Below, piece by piece: positions 52,597 through 61,770 of a stretch of DNA of 64,000 bases. A program made the position numbers and the translations under genes. The notes below the pieces were generated by a model, which was not told the DNA's origin, did not search any database, and saw only the letters and a program-made list of their open reading frames with translations. The stretch's first letter is position 1. Every line of letters begins with the position of its first letter. This stretch comes from Ruminococcus sp. FMBCY1 (GTDB lineage: Bacteria > Bacillota > Clostridia > Oscillospirales > Acutalibacteraceae): the NCBI RefSeq assembly GCF_023921805.1, contig NZ_CP074197.1, positions 1,302,001 through 1,366,000 of the forward strand. The letters are read 5' to 3'.

Positions 52597-53373
52597 CTAA
52601 TTACCGTACAAGCAGTCGGTTTCCATAGTGTCAATTGAGTTGTAGAGAGTCGTAAGCAGATAGGCTCTCATATTTTTGATTTTGCTTTTATTCTTTTCAA
52701 GCGAGCTTATTACATATTCGATATGCTCGGCGGTTACCATTGACAGTCGTTTGCGAACAGACTGTATGGGGATTTGCCGTTTGTTAATCCGAACAGTATC
52801 ACTTGCGTAACAGTAAGTGTCTGTCATAAGTCTGACAATTTCGTCGAGCACACTGCCGTAATCACGCTCCGCCAGTACATCATATTCAATTTGGAATTTT
52901 ATTTCATTCTCAACCTCGTCATAGTCGATTGATAGATTGGTATTACTCCTATCGGTATTATTAATTTCAGTTTTATTTCCTGCTGATTTTCCGCAGTCAG
53001 GTACACTTAATTTTTGCACTCTGCAAAGCGTATTTTCCGCACTCTTGAATGAGGCTTCTTCGCTGTCAATAAAGTTATCAACATAAATAATGTCAGGCTT
53101 GCCTTTGCCCTGCCTTAGCCTATGTATAAGCTTGAAACGTTCAAGCTCACGAAAAAGCTTCGTAGCCTTGTCATGACTGCATTTCAGCTTTTGACAGACT
53201 TCATTGTTTGTGAAGTACACAATGGCTCTGCCGTTTGAGTCAGTCATACTGTTCTGCTCCGAAAGCATTCTGCGGTCAAGCAACAGCGAGTAGAGCAGCT
53301 TTGCACCGCACGACAAGTCTATATATGCATCATCAAAGAGAGCCTTTGGCAGTTTGATAAATTTGGATTTCAT
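52597..53373 (-). CDS. Replication initiator (RepA_N / DUF6017 type)
   Basis: 258 residues. FIKLPKALFDDAYIDLSCGA, KLLYSLLLDRRMLSEQN and FTNNEVCQKLKCSHDKATKL form a RepA_N winged-helix initiator domain; the C-terminal part (MTDTYCYASDTVRINKRQIP to LLTTLYNSIDTMET) is the DUF6017 type. Such initiators belong to plasmids and integrative elements of Firmicutes. The gene is upstream of xis and next to an iteron-like region (53639-53847), so the element probably replicates after excision. Confidence 0.82.
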   Translation of the reverse strand: MKSKFIKLPKALFDDAYIDLSCGAKLLYSLLLDRRMLSEQNSMTDSNGRAIVYFTNNEVCQKLKCSHDKATKLFRELERFKLIHRLRQGKGKPDIIYVDNFIDSEEASFKSAENTLCRVQKLSVPDCGKSAGNKTEINNTDRSNTNLSIDYDEVENEIKFQIEYDVLAERDYGSVLDEIVRLMTDTYCYASDTVRINKRQIPIQSVRKRLSMVTAEHIEYVISSLEKNKSKIKNMRAYLLTTLYNSIDTMETDCLYGN

Positions 53374-53638
53374 ATGTTACCTTCCTTTTCTTATTTTTTC
53401 CGGGGTTTTAGGGGTATCCACTAACGAGCTTTTACTGTTTTATCCGCTTGTGGATACAAACAGTCTGCTCGCTAAGATTTGTCATAGGTTTCCTTGGTTT
53501 ACTTTTTTCTTTCTCTCTTTCGAGTACTGACACATTGAAAATAAGCGTTTTTCATTGTTTAGATTCACTTCCTTAGAAAATAATTTGTTAATGAATTTTC
53601 TCGAATTTGATAAAGAAAATTAAAAATATATTTCTTTA

Positions 53639-53847
53639 TCCCCTTCACTTGTATGGACAAAATCAGTATTTTGGAGGGGGTGTATTTTCAAAAAATTTCA
53701 AAATACCCTCTCACTTATTTGGACAAACACAGGCGTTTTGTCAGGGTATTTTTGAAAAGTTTTTTATTTTTTTGTGCTATAAAAAATGAATTTTCCGTTT
53801 TCGTTTGATATTCAAATAAATATATCCCTCTACTTATTTGGAGTGGG
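53639..53847. repeat. Iteron-like repeats, candidate origin
   Basis: Three related strings: CCCCTTCACTTGTATGGACA (from 53640), CCCTCTCACTTATTTGGACA (from 53706) and CCCTCTACTTATTTGGAG (53826-53843). A palindrome GAGGG...ATTTT/AAAATA-CCCTC (53673-53710) overlaps the second. Flanks are very AT-rich. The whole gap 53374-54227 has no credible gene; it also holds GTATCCAC/GTGGATAC (53412-53456) and an AACACTTGC/GCAGGTGTT hairpin near 53920. Confidence 0.6.
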
Positions 53848-54227
53848 CGAGCCTGAAATTCAACCCATGTTCTAAAAAAATTTTCTCAAAAATGAATTAA
53901 AAAAAATAACACCTGCCTTACAGCAAGTGTTGAGTTAAAAGTTTTATGCAGTTTTGCACTATCGGTAAAATATATAATTCTTTGGCTACCCGAAAAAAGG
54001 CATATCGTGATTTGCAGGACAAAAAACAAATTATAGATTTTTATTACGGAGTTGTTAAGACATACAGCTCCTTTTTTTAAAATTATGTTAGTGATATTTC
54101 TGTTCTTTTTAGTATAAATCGCCAATAATCATTGATTTATATGTCGAAATGTGTTATATTATAATAGTATAATTATATTTGCCAAAGTGATATAATGCTT
54201 AAAATGTAATACGAGGGAGGGCTGACA

Positions 54228-56594
54228 ATGATTTTAGATAAAAAGCAGATGACTGAGGAAGACATAAAGCTACAATATATAACTCCTGCAGTACAAGCAA
54301 AATGGGGACTCGACCGTATTACGATGGAAACCAAAATAACAGACGGTCGCATCAATCTGAAAGGAAATATTGTAACCCGTGAAAAACCAAAGAAGGCTGA
54401 TTATGTTCTTTACTTAACAAAAAATAAACCTATTGCGATTGTTGAAGCCAAAGATAATAATCATTTTATATCTTACGGTTTGCAGCAAGCGATTACCTAT
54501 GCCAAAATGCAGGATATTCCGTTTGCATACAGTTCAAACGGTGACGGATTTCAGGAACACGACCTTCTGACTGGTTTGGAACGTACACTGCCTATGGACG
54601 AATTTCCGACTGTGGATGAACTTACTGCCAGATGGGAAAGCGAAACAAACGGCGGCAAAGGCATATCTGATAACGAAAGAAAAATAATCAATCAGCCTTA
54701 CTACTCAAGCCAGAACACATATGATCCGAGATATTATCAGCGTAACGCTATTAACCGTACCGTTGAAGCAATCGCAAACGGACAAGAGCGTTTACTGCTC
54801 GTTATGGCAACGGGTACAGGCAAAACCTATACGGCATTTCAGATTGTTTACCGCCTTTTAAAAAGCAGACTCAAAAAGAAAGTTCTGTATTTGGCTGACC
54901 GCAATATTCTCGTGGATCAGTCGATTCAGCAGGATTTCTCTCCTCTTGAAAAAGTAATACATAAGATAAATTTTGCAAAAGACGATCCCGTTACCATAAC
55001 TTCTCACGAGGTATATTTTTCTCTTTATCAACAGCTTGCAGGCAACGAAGAAAACGAAGATGAAGAAAGCGGTGAAGAAACAGTTGCTCGATTTGCAAAG
55101 TTATTTAATCAGGATTTCTTTGACCTAATTATTGTTGATGAGTGCCATCGAGGTTCTGCAAAAAAGGACAGCAACTGGCGCAAAATTCTTGATTATTTCT
55201 TCTCTGCTACACAAATCGGTATGACTGCAACTCCGAAGGAAACCAAATATATTTCAAACATTGATTACTTTGGAGAGCCTGTATATACATACAGTTTGCG
55301 AGAGGGTATTGAAGACGGCTTTCTTGCTCCGTTCAGGGTTATAAATATAACAACCGACATTTCAGACGGCTGGCGGCCTTACAAGGGACAGCTTGATAAA
55401 TTCGGAAATGAAATTGAAGATCGCATTTATACTAACAGCGACTTTGATTACAATATTATTCTTGAAGACCGCACATACGAGGTTGCAAGGGAGATAACCG
55501 AATATCTCAAGAGTACCGACAGAATGCAGAAAACCATCGTATTTTGTGCTACTGAAGATCACGCAGAGCGTATGCGTATTGCGCTGAATAATCTCAACGC
55601 CGATATGGTCAAAGAAAATCCCGACTATGTTGTTCGTATCACAGGCTCCGATACTTACGGCAAAAGCAAGCTTGACTACTTTATTTCCGTATCTGCACCC
55701 TATCCGGTAATTGCAACAACCTCAAAGCTTCTTTCCACAGGAGCGGATTGCAAGATGACAAAGCTGATTGTTCTCGATGAAATGATTAACTCTATGACAG
55801 AATTCAAGCAGATAATCGGTCGTGGCACTCGTCTGCGTGAAAAGGAAGGTAAAAATCATTTTGTCGTAATGGACTTCCGCAATGTGACAAGACTGTTTTC
55901 CGATCCCGATTGGGACGGCCCTATTGAGATTGTAGAAGGCTTTGACCCTAATCACAAGCCGACACCGAAACCCGATACACCCGGTAATGGCAGTGATTCT
56001 GTTTCGCCACCCCCTACTGTTGACAAATATGTTGTTGATGAAAACGGCTGTGATGTTCATATCATCGGAAAGCGGGTGGAAGTTTATGACGCCCTGGGCA
56101 AGCTTCTCCGTCAGGAAAGCATTGTTGACTATACAAAGTCTAATATTCTCGGCAAATATGCTTCTCTTGACAACTTTATTTCAAAGTGGACTTCCGAAGA
56201 AAAGAAAGAAGCTATTCGGGGACTGTTGAAAGAACAAGGCATAGACCTTGAGCAAATGAAAGCGGAGCAAGGTATGACCGATGTGGATGATTTTGACTTC
56301 ATTTGCCATGTCGCCTTTAATCAAAAGCCGCTTACACGCAAAGAGCGTGCGAATAATGTAAAAAAGCGTGATTTTCTGAGCAAATACAGCGGTGTTGCAA
56401 GAGAAGTGCTGGAAGCCCTCCTCGATAAATATATGAACACAGGTATTTACGAAATTGAGAAAACCGAGATTTTACAGCTTGATCCGTTTAAGAAATTCGG
56501 AAAGCCCTCAAAAATCGCCACCTATTTTGGCGGAAAAGCAGGCTACATTCAAGCTGTAAAAGCATTGGAAGAAGAACTATATAAGGCAGGTTAA
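54228..56594 (+). CDS. hsdR: Type I restriction enzyme, R subunit
   Basis: Motor and nuclease subunit. 788 residues, EcoR124-like. PD-(D/E)xK nuclease: ADYVLYLTKNKPIAIVEAKD with D58, E73, K75. Helicase: MATGTGKT (193-200), DECHRGS (304-310), TATPKET, QIIGRGTRLREKEG (motif VI). C-terminal helical domain after residue 600 contacts HsdM. GGGAGG precedes the ATG. Translation order R-M-S with 5-bp and 4-bp joints shows one operon. Confidence 0.96.
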   Translation: MILDKKQMTEEDIKLQYITPAVQAKWGLDRITMETKITDGRINLKGNIVTREKPKKADYVLYLTKNKPIAIVEAKDNNHFISYGLQQAITYAKMQDIPFAYSSNGDGFQEHDLLTGLERTLPMDEFPTVDELTARWESETNGGKGISDNERKIINQPYYSSQNTYDPRYYQRNAINRTVEAIANGQERLLLVMATGTGKTYTAFQIVYRLLKSRLKKKVLYLADRNILVDQSIQQDFSPLEKVIHKINFAKDDPVTITSHEVYFSLYQQLAGNEENEDEESGEETVARFAKLFNQDFFDLIIVDECHRGSAKKDSNWRKILDYFFSATQIGMTATPKETKYISNIDYFGEPVYTYSLREGIEDGFLAPFRVINITTDISDGWRPYKGQLDKFGNEIEDRIYTNSDFDYNIILEDRTYEVAREITEYLKSTDRMQKTIVFCATEDHAERMRIALNNLNADMVKENPDYVVRITGSDTYGKSKLDYFISVSAPYPVIATTSKLLSTGADCKMTKLIVLDEMINSMTEFKQIIGRGTRLREKEGKNHFVVMDFRNVTRLFSDPDWDGPIEIVEGFDPNHKPTPKPDTPGNGSDSVSPPPTVDKYVVDENGCDVHIIGKRVEVYDALGKLLRQESIVDYTKSNILGKYASLDNFISKWTSEEKKEAIRGLLKEQGIDLEQMKAEQGMTDVDDFDFICHVAFNQKPLTRKERANNVKKRDFLSKYSGVAREVLEALLDKYMNTGIYEIEKTEILQLDPFKKFGKPSKIATYFGGKAGYIQAVKALEEELYKAG

Positions 56595-56599
56595 TTTTA

Positions 56600-58114
56600 A
56601 TGAGCAATCTATCGGGATTTGTAAAAAGACTTCGTGACATTATGCGCAATGACGCAGGTATCAACGGTGATGCCCAGCGTATTGAGCAGATTGCATGGAT
56701 GCTCTTTTTAAAAGTATATGACGCAAAAGAACAGGACTGGGATATGGATGAAGAAAACTATGTATCCATCATTCCCGAAGAATGTCGTTGGTCAGCTTGG
56801 GCGGCAGACGACCGTTCCGGCTCTGCCATGACTGGAGATACATTACTTAATTTTGTAAACAACACGCTGTTTCCGACTCTCAAAAATCTGCCTGTTACCG
56901 CATCTACTCCCATAAAAAAGGCTATTGTGCAAACCACCTTTGCCGACGCAAACAACTATATGAAAGACGGTGTATTACTCCGTCAGGTTATCAATGTCAT
57001 TGATGAACTGGATCTCAGCGATTATGAGGAAAGCCACGCTTTCGGCGAGATTTATGAATCCATTCTGAAAGAACTGCAAAGCGCTGGTTCTGCCGGTGAA
57101 TTTTACACACCCCGTGCTGTAACCGATTTTATGTCAAAGATGATTCAGCCGAAAATCGGCGAAAAAATGGCGGATTTTGCCTGCGGCACCGGCGGATTTA
57201 TCACAAGCTGGCTGAAAGAACTGGACAAGCAAGTCACAACCACCGAGGATAAAGAAAAATACAATAATTCTATCTACGGTATCGAGAAAAAGCAGTTTCC
57301 GTATATGCTCTGCATTACAAATATGCTTTTGCACGATCTTGATGTTCCGCAGGTTTTCCACTCGAACTCCTTGCTCCACGATGTATTGGACTACACCGAG
57401 GACGATCAGTTTGACGTTATTCTGATGAATCCTCCTTACGGCGGCTCGGAAAAGGCAGAAGTAAAAAATCATTTTCCCTCTGACCTTGCAAGCAGTGAAA
57501 CCGCCGACCTCTTTATGTCGGTGATTATGTACCGCCTTAAAAAGAACGGTCGTGCCGCTGTTATCCTGCCTGACGGCTTTCTGTTCGGCACAGATAATGC
57601 GAAGATAAATATTAAAAAGAAACTGCTATCCGAATTTAATCTGCATACCGTTGTGCGTATGCCGAGCAGTGTTTTTGCTCCATATACATCTATCACTACC
57701 AACATTCTGTTCTTTGACCGCACCAAGCCTACCGAAGAAACCTGGTTTTACCGTCTTGATATGCCCGAGGGATATAAGCATTTCTCAAAAACCAAACCGA
57801 TGAAGCTGGAGCATTTTGAGCCTGTTATCAAGTGGTGGAACAACCGTCAGAAAATCAGCATAGACGGTTTTGACAAAGCTAAAAAATATACTGCTTACAA
57901 AACAGAAAATGGTGATATTGAGTTAAGAGATTCTAATGGTTTAGCAATTACGAATTATAACCTTGACCTTTGTGGTTATCCCCATATTGAAGAAGAAATA
58001 CTTGATCCAATGGATCTTATTCAGCGTTATCAGGAGGAACGGGCGTCGCTGAACGCAGAAATTGACCGTGTGCTGGCTGACATAACCGCCATTCTCGGAG
58101 GTGGTCGGGAATGA
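56600..58114 (+). CDS. hsdM: Type I restriction-modification, M subunit
   Basis: N6-adenine DNA methyltransferase subunit. 504 residues: HsdM N-terminal helical domain (1-130), SAM-binding ADFACGTGGF (191-200), catalytic NPPY (277-280), GRAAVILPDGFLFGT. C-terminal tail binds HsdS. Starts 5 bp after hsdR. Confidence 0.97.
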   Translation: MSNLSGFVKRLRDIMRNDAGINGDAQRIEQIAWMLFLKVYDAKEQDWDMDEENYVSIIPEECRWSAWAADDRSGSAMTGDTLLNFVNNTLFPTLKNLPVTASTPIKKAIVQTTFADANNYMKDGVLLRQVINVIDELDLSDYEESHAFGEIYESILKELQSAGSAGEFYTPRAVTDFMSKMIQPKIGEKMADFACGTGGFITSWLKELDKQVTTTEDKEKYNNSIYGIEKKQFPYMLCITNMLLHDLDVPQVFHSNSLLHDVLDYTEDDQFDVILMNPPYGGSEKAEVKNHFPSDLASSETADLFMSVIMYRLKKNGRAAVILPDGFLFGTDNAKINIKKKLLSEFNLHTVVRMPSSVFAPYTSITTNILFFDRTKPTEETWFYRLDMPEGYKHFSKTKPMKLEHFEPVIKWWNNRQKISIDGFDKAKKYTAYKTENGDIELRDSNGLAITNYNLDLCGYPHIEEEILDPMDLIQRYQEERASLNAEIDRVLADITAILGGGRE

Positions 58115-59595
58115 CACCGCAGGAATTGAAAGCGAGTATTTTACAATTGGCTATTCAGGGAAAGTTGGTAGAACAACGCCCCGAAGAAGGCACAGGCGAA
58201 GAACTGTATAAGCAGATTCAGGCAGAAAAGCAGAAACTTATTAAAGCGGGCAAAATCAAAAAAGGAAAGCCCTTGCCGGAGATTACGGAGAATGAAATTC
58301 CGTTTGATATTCCTGTAGATTGGATATGGATTAAGCTCGGTGAGATAGTGTCTGTCTTAGGTGGCAAACGAATTCCAGCGGGCAGAACGCTAACAGCAGA
58401 CAACACAGGATATAAATATATCCGTGTTTCTGACATGAAGAACGGTAGCGTGTTGGCAGAGAATCTGCTATACGTTCCGACCGACATATATCCGTCTATT
58501 TCCCGCTATGTAATACACAAAGAGGATGTGTATATTACAGTTGCAGGAACGATAGGCAGAGTTGGAAAAATTCCTCCGGAAATCGATGGAGCCAATCTTA
58601 CAGAAAACGCAGATAGACTTGTTTTTTCCATTATCGATCAAGATTGGCTGATAAAGTGTTTGGAGTCGTCTTTGGTACAACAGCAAATTATAGACGCAAC
58701 AACCAAGGTTGGACAGCCAAAACTGGCAATTAAAAGGATTCAAGAACTTTTGATTCCGCTCCCACCCCTTACCGAGCAAAAGCGCATTGTAGCGAAGATT
58801 GAGGAACTGTTGCCGTATATTGACCGCTATGAAAAGGCATGGAACAGGCTGGAGGACTTAAACAAGCGTTTCCCTGCGGATATGCAGAAATCAATTCTTC
58901 AAATGGCTATTCAGGGAAAACTGGTTGAACAGCGCCCCGAAGAAGGCACCGCCGAAGAACTGTATAAGCAGATTCAGGCAGAAAAGCAGAAACTTATTAA
59001 AGCGGGCAAAATCAAAAAAGAAAAACCCCTGCCGGAAATTACAGAGGATGAGATTCCGTTTGATATTCCGGAGAGCTGGAAGTGGGTGCGTGTTGCGCAA
59101 ATTGTTACACTCAACCCTAAAAATGATATAGATAACAATATTGATACTTCGTTTGTTCCTATGTCCTGTGTGTCAGATGGATTTAGGAATACTCATACTT
59201 TTGAAGTTAAAAAATGGGGAGCAATAAAAAAGGGCTTTACACATTTTGCTAATGGAGATATTGGCATAGCAAAAATCACACCGTGCTTTCAAAATAGAAA
59301 ATCAGTTGTGTTTCGAGATTTGATTAACGGATATGGAGCAGGAACAACAGAATTATCGATTGTTAGAGTTATCAACAATACTGTTCTTAGAGAGTACTTG
59401 CTGTGGTTCTTTAAAACTGAATACTTTATTGCCAACGGTGTCAAGTCATTCACTGGAACAGCTGGTCAGCAGCGTATCCATAAGGACTATTTAGCAACCA
59501 GTTTACTACCTCTCCCACACCTTGCCGAGCAAAAGCGCATCGTTGCCAAGCTGGAAGAAATCCTGCCGCTATGCGAAAAGCTAAAACAATGTTAA
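58111..59595 (+). CDS. hsdS: Type I specificity subunit with long internal repeat
   Basis: 494 residues: two target-recognition domains (about 70-200 and 325-445) each followed by a conserved coiled-coil spacer. LTEQKRIVAKIEELLPYIDR and LAEQKRIVAKLEEILPLCEK mark the spacers. Residues 10-70 and 262-322 are near identical (AIQGKLVEQRPEEGT, ELYKQIQAEKQKLIKAGKIK, IPFDIP), a direct repeat of some 180 bp at DNA level. ATG overlaps the hsdM stop. Defines the two half-sites of the DNA target. Confidence 0.95.
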   Translation: MTPQELKASILQLAIQGKLVEQRPEEGTGEELYKQIQAEKQKLIKAGKIKKGKPLPEITENEIPFDIPVDWIWIKLGEIVSVLGGKRIPAGRTLTADNTGYKYIRVSDMKNGSVLAENLLYVPTDIYPSISRYVIHKEDVYITVAGTIGRVGKIPPEIDGANLTENADRLVFSIIDQDWLIKCLESSLVQQQIIDATTKVGQPKLAIKRIQELLIPLPPLTEQKRIVAKIEELLPYIDRYEKAWNRLEDLNKRFPADMQKSILQMAIQGKLVEQRPEEGTAEELYKQIQAEKQKLIKAGKIKKEKPLPEITEDEIPFDIPESWKWVRVAQIVTLNPKNDIDNNIDTSFVPMSCVSDGFRNTHTFEVKKWGAIKKGFTHFANGDIGIAKITPCFQNRKSVVFRDLINGYGAGTTELSIVRVINNTVLREYLLWFFKTEYFIANGVKSFTGTAGQQRIHKDYLATSLLPLPHLAEQKRIVAKLEEILPLCEKLKQC

Positions 59596-59667
59596 TAAAA
59601 CACGAGTTATTTTTTAGCACCAGTATCTCTCGAAATAAATCATATTTAAAAACAAAGGAGTATAAAA

Positions 59668-61344
59668 ATGTCTTTTGAAGCAAAAGAAAAATCAGTAGAT
59701 AAATTACTAAATGACGCTATTTACTGTATACCAAGGAATCAGCGTAGATATGTCTGGAACACACAAAACTGGGCAGACATATATGACGATGTTGAATTAG
59801 TAGTGGATGGTATTTCACAATCCCACTTTATAGGAAGTATTGTTCTAAAAGATGAAGGAAAAGATGAAGGTTTACAAAAATACACAATAATTGACGGTCA
59901 GCAAAGAATTTTAACACTCACAATTTTTCTTGCTTCTATTATGTTTATGCTAAAAAAAAGAGGAATGTTAGACGATTTTAATGGTACATTAAAGTATCTC
60001 ATTGCAAAAGATATAAAAGCAAAAGATAGAGAAATTGTTTATCCTGAATATCATCTATCTTTGCCAAAAATAGTAAATAAATTGAAAGATTGTTCACAGA
60101 AAGATTTATCCTCATATAGTATTACGGCATTTGCCAACCTGTGCACCGTTTCCCAAGCAAAAGACAAATCCATAATAAATGCTTTCAAATTTTTTGCAGG
60201 AAAGCTTCAAAATTTAGATGATGAAAAATTGCTCGCTACACGAGATGCATTGATCGGAATAGGATATGTTAATATTATTTCTTCTACAGATGAGGATTCC
60301 TATACTATATTTGAAATACTTAATGCCCGTGGTTTAGATCTGGAAGATCACGAACTGCTAAAAAACTACATAATGAGATATCTTCAGCCTAAAGAAAGAA
60401 GAGATGATGCCAAACACATTTGGGAAGAGATTGAAAATAATTTAGGCAGTAGCATTGATGACTTCTTAAGACACTATGCTCTTCATAAATACAATTACAA
60501 TAACGATAAAAAGCAATCAATAAGTGTATATAAATCATTGCAAAATGCTACCCGTGGTAGGAATGTTGACAAACTATTAGATGATATAAAATTAAAATCT
60601 GATTACTATACTGCGTTCATTAACCAAACTAATTGCTTGCCTAAGGAAAAAGAAGTATTTATGTTTTTCAAAACAAAACGAGTTGTGGTTTTTCGTCCAC
60701 TCCTATTAAGTTTAAGACATCTATTATCTTTAGAAATAATAAGCGAAAATAGATACCTCGAGATTTTAAATTTTATATACAACTTTTATATTTGTTATAA
60801 AATAATCGGGCAAGAAAATTCAAATATGCTAAGCGATACAGTTTACAAATATGCTTATGTATTAGAAACAAATTTCTCAGATGATAATCTTGAGGAATTT
60901 CTCAAAAATATGCGTAGTAAATTACCAACTTTAGAAGCTTTTACTAATAGCTTTAAAAACATTGGCTATTCACACTGTTGGCCAATATATAGTGATTCAA
61001 AATGCAAAGATCGTTGTCAACTTGTTTTGAATTTAATTGAGAAATACATTTCAAACCGTGATGTTAATTTGGAAGTTACTATAGAACACATTTTACCTGA
61101 TTCTAATGGAATAGAAAATGCACAAATAGGAAATTTATTTTTATTGGAAGAGAATTTAAACAGACGGTGTAAAAATAAGTCTCTTGAGGACAAATACAAT
61201 ATTTATAACGAATCGGCTCTAATGTGTCCAAAAGGTTTTGTGCAAAGATATAAGGGAAAGACTTTCAATCCCGTAAGTAGAACTGAATTTTTATCAAAAC
61301 TAATATATAATAACATATTAGGAATACCAGATGAGCAAAACTAA
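59668..61344 (+). CDS. DUF262/DUF1524 protein (GmrSD-like nuclease)
   Basis: 558 residues. DUF262 N-terminal ParB-like domain: IPRNQRRYVWNTQNWADIYD, FIGSIVL, and DGQQR (76-80), the nucleotide-handling motif. DUF1524 C-terminal HNH-type nuclease: EVTIEHILPDSNG near residue 469, NAQIGNLFLLEENLNRRCKN. GmrSD-family proteins cut modified phage DNA (glucosylated hmC). Located 72 bp after hsdS, so it is likely a second defence gene on the same element. Two-domain single-chain form. Confidence 0.88.
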   Translation: MSFEAKEKSVDKLLNDAIYCIPRNQRRYVWNTQNWADIYDDVELVVDGISQSHFIGSIVLKDEGKDEGLQKYTIIDGQQRILTLTIFLASIMFMLKKRGMLDDFNGTLKYLIAKDIKAKDREIVYPEYHLSLPKIVNKLKDCSQKDLSSYSITAFANLCTVSQAKDKSIINAFKFFAGKLQNLDDEKLLATRDALIGIGYVNIISSTDEDSYTIFEILNARGLDLEDHELLKNYIMRYLQPKERRDDAKHIWEEIENNLGSSIDDFLRHYALHKYNYNNDKKQSISVYKSLQNATRGRNVDKLLDDIKLKSDYYTAFINQTNCLPKEKEVFMFFKTKRVVVFRPLLLSLRHLLSLEIISENRYLEILNFIYNFYICYKIIGQENSNMLSDTVYKYAYVLETNFSDDNLEEFLKNMRSKLPTLEAFTNSFKNIGYSHCWPIYSDSKCKDRCQLVLNLIEKYISNRDVNLEVTIEHILPDSNGIENAQIGNLFLLEENLNRRCKNKSLEDKYNIYNESALMCPKGFVQRYKGKTFNPVSRTEFLSKLIYNNILGIPDEQN

Positions 61345-61713
61345 TGATTGTTTTGTAAAACGATATTCTATTATTCAGATTATTTCAAAATAGTAAAAGG
61401 CACGTGAGTTTGTTCGCTGTGTCTGTTGTTGTTTCAAGCATTTAATCATAACCTTAATCTGCTGAGACAGTACATTTTCCTTGAGAAGTCAGTTTTTGCA
61501 AAAAAGCATATTGGATAATCGAACACTGTTGGTGCGATATAGAAAGCGTTTCTTCAAACTAACACTACCTCTTAATTTTCCACTTCGGTTACTTGTTTTT
61601 GAATATTGGTGGTCATCCGCTTTTTCGCCATTGGTGCAGAGATATATTTATGAGCTATAATTGTATTGTACTATGTATGCTATATTCATTTATTCAAATA
61701 ATGTTTGCATTAT

Positions 61714-61756
61714 AAAACCTCCTTGGGTGCGGTTACTGCATCACAAAGGAGGTTTT
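61714..61756. terminator. Bidirectional terminator
   Basis: AAAACCTCCTTG / CAAAGGAGGTTTT. Lies between the DUF262 gene (plus) and the ATPase gene (minus). The region 61345-61713 has no gene that I can support. Confidence 0.8.
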
Positions 61757-61770
61757 TGTTACTTTGAATT

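Noticed and set aside
53886..54125. 79-codon minus-strand ORF in the gene-free region of the integrative element
   Set aside because: Very AT-rich with low-complexity runs, no ribosome binding site, overlaps hairpins and a region that looks like an origin.
61345..61713. Short minus-strand frame starting MAKKRMTTNIQKQ near 61635
   Set aside because: Stops after about 19 codons, no ribosome site, no recognisable family; may be a remnant but not supportable.
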